Source of the DNA: Funneliformis mosseae
Taxonomy: Eukaryota > Glomeromycota > Glomeromycetes > Glomerales > Glomeraceae
DNA length: 15,591 bases
Direction of reading: 5' to 3'
Assembly: GCA_910592005.1 (NCBI GenBank)
Contig: CAJVPP010002258.1
Location: 1-15,591, forward strand
How positions within the stretch are numbered: position 1 is the stretch's first letter; the number at the start of each line of letters is the position of its first letter. Made by a program: the position numbers and the translations under genes. A model generated the notes under the pieces. The model was not told where the DNA came from and searched no databases. It was given only the letters and a program-made list of their open reading frames with translations. Positions 9,534 to 15,591 of the stretch are shown one piece after another.

Positions 9534-9660
9534 TTTTAATATAGTTTTGATAGTTTCAGCTTTCATCGTATCAAAAGGGTTTTATCGTATCCTTTATTAT
9601 AATTTTAATATAGTTTTATCTAAGTTTCGACTATTATTAAGGGGTTTTGTCCCTCATTAT
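9534..9660. repeat. Two-copy direct repeat, 69-bp period, abutting the Tc1-like element
   Basis: TTTTAATATAG at 9534-9544 recurs at 9603-9613. In both copies it is followed by TTTT, then GTTTC-x-x-CT, then a GGGTTTT block. The second copy stops within a few bases of the left end of the Tc1-like element. The repeat has no coding capacity. Confidence 0.55.
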
Positions 9661-10981
9661 TAACAGAGGACGATCAAAATTATCTGATCAGTTTGTTTGG
9701 CCAAAATTATGCCAATCATCACGTGTTAATATAATATAAATAATACATAATTTTGCATTACTATTACAATAAACAAACCCTTGCACTTCATTTTTTCTCA
9801 GAATTTTTTGGAAATATAAAACCACTTACCTCAAAAACTCATAGCGTAATCATTTATAGCTATAATTATAAACAATCAAGTCGCACAATAGCTAAACAGT
9901 TGGGGTGTAAAAAAACAACTATTAATGATATTCTTGTATGCCTTCATAAAATATATTCTTTAACTCCAAAAAATAAACTGGCCATCCACCACTTCTTAAT
10001 TCACCAGCCCAATAAGAACTTAAAGCCTTTATTTAAGAAAATGGTAAAAATCGTCAACTTTATTCAAAAAAACTTGTAACAGTTTAGACAGCTCATACAA
10101 AACAGCCTATTTCTGCTATTACTATACATCAGAATCTTAAGAAAGTTGGGCTTACATCTTGTATATCTCATAAAAAACTCACAATGATAGAAGTATATTA
10201 TCAGACTCGTCTCAAATGAGCTCATGCACACAAAAATTAGTGAGAAAAAAAATGGAAAAGAGTATTTTTTTCAGATAAAAGTACTTTTATACAATTTTAA
10301 CAAGGTCATCAAGGAAAAGTATAATGTGAACCTGGAAAAGAATTAAACTTAGATTGTATTACAATTACTATAAAATATAGTCCTAGTAGAATATTTTAGG
10401 TGTGCTTTTTTTAGCATAGGCTTAGATCAATTGTTCCATTAAAAGGCTCAGTTATTAGTCAAATACATGCTAAGATTATTAATAAATATGTTGTATCTAT
10501 CTTGAATAAGTATTTTCACAAGATAATAGAATTTTTCAGAAGGATAATGCTCTATTACATCATTCAAAAGTTGCTGTTTCTGTCTGCAAAAATGCTGAAA
10601 TTATGAAAAAGGATTGGCCTGCACAAAGTCCTGATCTGAACCCAATTGAGAACCTTTAGATAGAAATAAAAGTAATGGTTCATCATCATATCACATCACT
10701 ATCTAACATCAAGAACTTAAAAAGTATATTAAAAATGCGTGAAAGGATCTTTCGCTAGAATATTACAAAAAATTAATCAAAAGTATGCCTTGAAGAATTG
10801 AGGCGATTATTGCCACAAATGAAAATAGTATTAATTATTAATAATTTAATTTTTTTATATAAAAATTAATAAATAAAGATAAGATAAATATATTTATCTT
10901 AAATTTTAATTTTTAATATGTAATACATATAAAGTTTTTATGTTTTAAATAGTGGCTGAATAATTTTGATCACCCTTTGTA
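9661..10981 (+). mobile_element. Tc1-like (DD34E) transposon, full length, dead
   Basis: The left end begins CAGAGGACGATCAAAATTAT at 9664. The right end, read inward on the opposite strand from 10979, is CAAAGGGTGATCAAAATTAT. The four differences are all transitions. TA lies outside each end (9661-9662, one extra A on the left; 10980-10981). The 1.3-kb length and single plus-strand transposase relic are typical of Tc1 elements. The transposase has many stops, so the element cannot move itself. Confidence 0.88.
9753..10841 (+). pseudogene. Decayed Tc1-like transposase (DD34E)
   Basis: The first part (to about 9960) gives a helix-turn-helix region with KPLTSKTHSVIIYS and SRTIAKQLGCKKTTINDIL. 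After a frameshift near 9978 the frame shows GHPPLLNSPA and ENGKNRQLYSKK. The first catalytic Asp is at 10274-10276 in FFSDKSTF, the second at 10543-10545 in QKDNALLHH, and the Glu at 10648-10650 in SPDLNPIENL. The last two have 34 residues between them, which is classic Tc1. The end is AIIATNENSINY at TAA 10839. At least six positions where the family has Trp are now stops, for example after ENL and before AHAHKN, while two Trp codons survive (KKW, DWPAQSPD). No certain ATG remains; 9753 is only the left limit of the open frame. The protein is inactive. Confidence 0.88.
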
Positions 10982-13275
10982 ATTAAATCAGATTCTAATT
11001 ATCTTAATAAAAAGAATTAAAAGAAAAAGATTTTGAGAGACTTGAAGAAATAGTTAGAAATAAATTATAAAAATTATATATATATTTATAAACTATTAAA
11101 ATAACTTTCAATTATTAACTAGTATTATTAAATATATTGACATATTTCTTAATTTTTAAAATATTTTTTAAAAAAATATCTTACAATTAAAATCAAAAAA
11201 AATAACTTAATCTAATCAAAAAATATATTATAAAATAAATTTTGATTCTTAAAATAAACAAATCTATTTTTTTTTTATTTTTTATATTAGTAGAATATGC
11301 TTTTCTTTATTTAACTTCACTTTTTAATATAATTATTTTAATTATTATAACTTTTTAAGTAATGAGATTTTTTATATTATATAAATATATAAAAAAGAAT
11401 TTTTATTAAATGATAATAAATATTTAGATATTTGTAATTAATCAAATCATATTCTTAATAAGAAAAAAGTTTATATAGATTAATAACATCTTTTAAAGAT
11501 ATGCTTAATATTATATTTATAATTATTTAAGCAATAAAATTTTTTTTTAGCTATAGTAATTAATTAGTATTTAATTTTTAAATAAATTTTAAGTTATATT
11601 TAATTAACAATTAATAAGAAGAGTATTAAAATTAATATAGATTATTATTGAAATAACTATTTATATTAATGCAAAAAAATATTAGTATTGAAAAAATTTT
11701 AATTAAACCAATAAATAAAATATTTTGCAATATAGAAAAATTAATTTATTAATAAATATATTAGTAACTATAAATTGCAATATGAGAATCTAATAACTTT
11801 TATATTTTTTTCAGCTATAAGAAAAAATAATTATATAATCTCTTTAGCTTATTTTTCTAATTTAAAAAACTATAATATTATACTTAATTAATTTGGTAAA
11901 ATATATTATTATCTAATATTTGATAAAGTTTTAAAGATATATAGAATTAAATATAATTTAAATAAAATATAATTAGAAATATTATTAATTAAAAGAATTT
12001 AAAATCTTTAAATCTAGCTATTTAAAAAGAAAAAAAAAAATTAATATATTATTAAATAAATTTTTAGATTTATATAATTATAACAAAAAAAATCATAAGA
12101 TAAATAATTAACTTTAAAAGAATTAAAATATAATAATATTTATAAAAAAAAATTAAAAAAAATAAAGAAAATATATTATTTAAAACTAAATAGATAAATA
12201 TAAAAAGGAGATAATAATTAAAATAGATATAAAATTAGTAAAATCTTTACAAAAAAGAAAAACTTTTAAAAGAAATAATAAAAAAATATTTTATTATACT
12301 ATACTATTTTAAAAATAAGCAATAAGTAATAAATAAATATTTATTATTAAAATGTAACAAATAATATAATAAAATATACATGACAAATAAAAATTACTAT
12401 AAAAGAAATATATTACAGGTTTAGAATAGTATGATATATCTTGTAAAATTTACAATAAAATAATAAAATTCTTATAAATATCTTCTAAAAATTTAAATAA
12501 CAATTAAATATTTTAAATAATAAAAATTTTGCTTTTAAACATTAAAAAATAATTATCATAAATAAAGAAAAAGAATATTAAATTCATTATTGATAAAAAA
12601 TATAATGTTAATAGAAGAAGAAATTAATAATATTTTAAAAAATTTATTATTTACATAAAATTATTAAAGAGTTAAATATTATTATAATAATAAAAAGACA
12701 ATTAAAAAAAATTTAGATAATAATTAAAATAAGTTTATAAATATTAACTTTTAATTTTTATATAAAATCAAATTTTAATTTTATATAAAAACTATTAAAT
12801 AAATTGCTTTCTATGATTTACTTTTATTAAAATAAAATATATTTGTTTATCTAATATAATAAAAATTAAGTTTATATAACTTTAAACTTAAAATAAATAC
12901 TTTAAAAATTTTATAAACTATATTTTTTTAATGATAAATTTTTAAAAAAAAGATACATTAGATATTATATAACTAAGCAAATTAATACAATTTATTGAAT
13001 AGTTATATTAAATATATGATTAAAGATTTTATAACTTTAAGATTAGTATATATTATTAATAAAACTTTATCTTATAGTTCATAATTAATAATAGTTTATA
13101 TTTAAATTATCTAAAATTAAAATAGTTTTAAATTAATAGATTAAAGAATTATATTAAAATTTAAAAATTGTATATGATCTAATATAAATAAAGACCAAAA
13201 CTCTTATATAAATAGAAATATTAAAGAATATAAATTTAATATAAATAGATTGATAAATTTATGATTTAATTATAA
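10982..13275. other. AT-rich intergenic spacer
   Basis: About 2.3 kb of extremely AT-rich sequence with no open frame worth listing, no inverted ends that I could find and no recognisable gene. Long A runs and A/T microsatellite tracts are the only structure. Confidence 0.7.
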
Positions 13276-13276
13276 T

Positions 13277-13337
13277 TAGGAAACAGTTTTGGAAGTTTGT
13301 TTAACAAATAATAATAATAATTATACTAGGAAACGGT
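13277..13337. repeat. Short direct repeat around an AAT microsatellite
   Basis: TAGGAAACAGT at 13277-13287 recurs as TAGGAAACGGT at 13327-13337, 50 bp apart. An (AAT)5-like run lies between them at about 13306-13322. The pair sits exactly where composition jumps from AT-rich spacer to the helicase relic, so it may mark the relic's boundary. Confidence 0.4.
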
Positions 13338-13435
13338 GAAGGCCATTATGAAGTCTGAAGCGTTAAAGGTGCGGGGATGTGGTGGAGATGTAAAGAAAAT
13401 ATTTTGGGGATATTCGTTTCAGATCATTACAGTGA

Positions 13436-14017
13436 CCAGTTGTCAAAATCGTAGGTATATATAGTGAAGGAGTTGAAGCTAAACAAGCCAACTCAGAAGC
13501 AGCAAAAGGTCTTGAAGCATAATTACTGTTGGCAAAAGATGCATGTATTATATTAACAGCAAATATATGAACAAAAGGCAGATTGGTAAATAGCTCAATG
13601 GGAGTCATACAAGACATCATATTCAAAGAATGGGGGTCACCTTCTCTTCTAGTAGCAGTATTTGTCACATTCGTGAAGTATGAAAGACCCACAATCACCA
13701 ACCTAAAAGGTATCAAAGTTGTACCTATCGTGTCTATCAAAAGGTCATAGGAAGGTAAGAACAGGATGCAGTGTTCACGTCTGCAGATTCTCTTACGTCT
13801 TACCTGGGCAATTACTGTGCATAAGAGCCAAGAACTAATATTAGAAAAGACCAAAATCAATCTTGAAAGCAAAGAGTTTGCGGCAAGACTTTCTTTCATT
13901 GTAATATTACACGTCCGTTCACTAAACGATATCTCCTTTAAACAGTTCATATTCAAAAGGTTGCTTTGTATAAAAAACTTGCGAAGGTTACAAGAAAGGA
14001 AGCTCGAAGAAAGATGA
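13436..14017 (+). pseudogene. C-terminal fragment of a PIF1-like helicase
   Basis: PIF1-type 5'-3' DNA helicases occur as cellular enzymes and inside Helitron transposons. One frame of 194 codons runs to TGA 14017. It reads PVVKIVGIYSEGVEAKQA, then LLLAKDACIILTANI (family LLAKxARVMLTxNL), VNSSMGVIQDI (GxMGxVxDI), PIVSIKR, and TWAITVHKSQ (helicase motif V). The weakened FIVILHVRSL stands where the family has FVAxSRVRSL (motif VI). It ends in an arginine-rich LQERKLEER. Stops interrupt it after GLEA, NI and KRS, and the ATP-binding half is missing. Upstream 13338-13435 is less AT-rich and may be more of the same gene in another frame. No Helitron terminus (CTRR with hairpin) was found downstream, so origin from a Helitron is possible but unproved. 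Confidence 0.82.
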
Positions 14018-14313
14018 CTAGTTTCATTAATACTAGAAGAAGACACAATTTAACATAACAGTACAAAGCATTAAAAAAAATAGGAACAAAGCATCAAATA
14101 TTATTTTAATTCACATTTCTCAGAAAAAATGGCAATACAAATAAAAAAAATATAAAGCCGAAAAAATTTTTTTTAATGCAAAAAGTTTTTAAATAAATTT
14201 GATAAGATTTGGAAAATGATTACGAGCAACACTGACAAACATAGTAACTGAACGTCATCATCTCATAAGTCAAGTGGGCAGACAGAATGACATTTTATGT
14301 CACTGAACCTAAA
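14018..14313. other. Intergenic stretch between two relics
   Basis: No gene is visible. The 15-base palindrome TGACATTTTATGTCA lies at 14288-14302, just beyond the 3' limit of the peptidase relic. The stretch before it (about 14215-14287) is less AT-rich than the spacers and unassigned. Confidence 0.4.
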
Positions 14314-15482
14314 CTATAATAGTTCTTTGCTATACTCCAGACTAATTATAATTTTATACATTATCTTTTTAACATCAGCATTGATCAATATTCGAAATCC
14401 TTCTAATAATTCATCAATAATCAACTCATTCTCATTCTTTTCATTATCAACAGTAGAAATTACCACAATGCCAAACGCTTCTTTTTCAACTGAAGTAATA
14501 ATGTAAAATTGAGCAATTTTACCAGATTTAACTAATTTAACTTGCTCATCTCGTAATATTAATGATTCAAATTGGTTAAAGATAAGTGAATTTTCCTTTT
14601 TTATTTTAACATTTTTTTGGTAATATGTTAACTTTAAGATTATTATTATTTGCACAAAATGAATTCCAATAACTTTTTAAATCTGTAAATGTTTCTAGGA
14701 ATTCTTGTTCCTTTATTCTAACCATCCATTCTTTCGTGAAATTATATCTCTTCTATAATAAATTACGTTATATTCTACACTTTCATTTTCTGGTAATACA
14801 TCCCTTTTGGTGAATTGTTATGAATCTGAAGAAAGTTAAATAAATTCACCTTTCAATGTAAGTAATGTAAGTGCTAAATTAAATCTAACGTTCAAATCTT
14901 TCGATTCACCTATTTGTGAATTCGCAAAGGATGTGATGAATGAGAGTGCGAGTTGTGAATCTATATGAGTAACTTCGTAATCTATTAGTGAAGATATTAT
15001 CAAAACATTAAAGATCTTTATCACCTATAAAAAATTTAAGATTTCTTTTTTTTAAAAAAAAGGGAAAAGGAATATAAAAATGAAAAGAAAATTGTTTAAT
15101 AAAATTCAAACCTTACTTGTTTGTCATCAGATTTAACAACAGAATACAAAGAAAGTCCTTGTTCAAATAAGAATTGTTCAAAATAGCAATTAGGTATAAA
15201 TTTAGTATGAGGATCTTTCAATTGATTCAATAGATTCATTACATCTATCTGAAATATATATGTTTTTTTTTTATTAACAAACATTTCGTTTTCTTTGACT
15301 GAACAAGTATAAATTTACTATAAAGTGAACATCAGTTGTATAAGTATATGCAAGTAATTTATCAAGTTCACTTAATACGTCCATAGTCAAAAAAGTAAAG
15401 CCTGGTTGTGCTTCTTGTGTCGCTTGATCTAAAAACACATAGTTTTGTGATAATAACTTTATCATAAAAAATATACACTCCC
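14314..15482 (-). pseudogene. N-terminal half of a CPAF-like S41 peptidase gene, decayed
   Basis: S41 peptidases cut exposed or hydrophobic protein ends; CPAF-like members are numerous in mycorrhizal fungi as far as I recall. Three exons can be followed on the minus strand. They are 15482-15319 (NYVFLDQATQEAQPGFTF), 15248-15117 (LLNQLKDPHTKFIPNCY, then QGLSLYSVV) and from 15024 (DYEVTHIDSQLALSFI, then GESKDLNVRFN). Introns of 70 and 92 nt are GT-AG. After GEFI come a stop at about 14836 and at least two frameshifts through YNFTKEWMVRIKEQEF (about 14740). The last segment (from about 14600) has LILRDEQVKLVKSGKIAQFY, EAFGIVVISTVDNE and LLEGFRILINADVKKI. The DPHT His matches the family's N-terminal catalytic-type motif. 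The region carrying the serine is absent: similarity ends near 14360. The upstream part is missing or cut off. Not functional here. Confidence 0.75.
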
Positions 15483-15508
15483 CTGAAAAAAGTATCCGGG
15501 CACAGCTT
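15476..15508 (+). mobile_element. Possible Tc1-type terminal repeat at the 5' edge of the peptidase relic
   Basis: Directly after a TA (15474-15475) the sequence runs CACTCCCCTG, six A residues, then GTATCCGGGCACAGC. The block AAAGTATCCGG-CAC near an element end is common among Tc1-type terminal repeats. Its GC content is far above its surroundings. Only one end lies in the window, so the element cannot be confirmed. Alternatively TTTTTTCAG here is a real intron acceptor of the peptidase gene. Confidence 0.35.
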
Positions 15509-15591
15509 TTTGCAAATTGTAGCTTAATTATATTATGTTTTTAAATAAATTTTTATATAATTATAAAGTGCATGTTCCTGTAAATCTATTG

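Noticed and set aside
13363..14046. A 227-codon open frame on the minus strand
   Set aside because: It is antisense to the PIF1-like relic, whose plus-strand frame carries clear helicase motifs. The antisense translation resembles nothing.
14297..14506. A 69-codon plus-strand frame
   Set aside because: Antisense to the peptidase relic, which has the recognisable family motifs.
1..15591. CRISPR array, operons, ribosome binding sites or phage genes
   Set aside because: Spliced genes and fungal protein families show a eukaryotic genome; the repeats have no regular spacer pattern.

Overview
The window looks like nuclear DNA of a very AT-rich fungus. The best guess is an arbuscular mycorrhizal fungus (Glomeromycotina, Rhizophagus-like). 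The reasons are short GT-AG introns of about 65-175 nt, fungal-type VPS55 and YAR1 genes, decayed IS630/Tc1/mariner transposases, a PIF1-helicase relic, a CPAF-like S41 peptidase relic, and extreme AT content between genes. The species is inferred, not shown. There are no bacterial-style operons, CRISPR arrays, rRNA or tRNA genes. Layout: 1-2687 is AT-rich spacer with a foldback palindrome (112-266), two diverged tandem repeats (373-656, 1213-1336) and a 150-bp MITE flanked by 9-bp duplications (2166-2333). 2688-4398 is a whole but dead transposon with TIRs and TA target sites; its minus-strand transposase relic has a D-to-E spacing of 82 codons, far longer than the usual 34-39. 4399-5900 is spacer with another foldback (5163-5306).  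The only part that looks alive is 5901-7593: two genes arranged head to head. VPS55 (minus strand, seven exons, 122 aa) is a four-helix endosomal membrane protein. YAR1 (plus strand, three exons, 161 aa) is an ankyrin-repeat chaperone of ribosomal protein uS3. Their ATGs are 159 bp apart and they share one intergenic promoter region.  7594-9480 is spacer. 9664-10979 is a full-length but dead Tc1-like element (DD34E) next to a 69-bp direct repeat. 10980-13270 is featureless AT-rich spacer. 13436-14017 is the C-terminal part of a PIF1-like helicase, with in-frame stops. 14314-15482 is the N-terminal half of an S41 peptidase gene on the minus strand, with recognisable exons but frameshifts and no catalytic-serine half; its 5' side may be cut by another Tc1-type terminus at 15476.  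A theme across the window is one-directional decay: many lost residues in the relics, above all Trp codons now read as stops, are explained by C-to-T or G-to-A change, and the arms of the 112-266 palindrome differ only by transitions. This fits cytosine-methylation-driven decay of silenced repeats.
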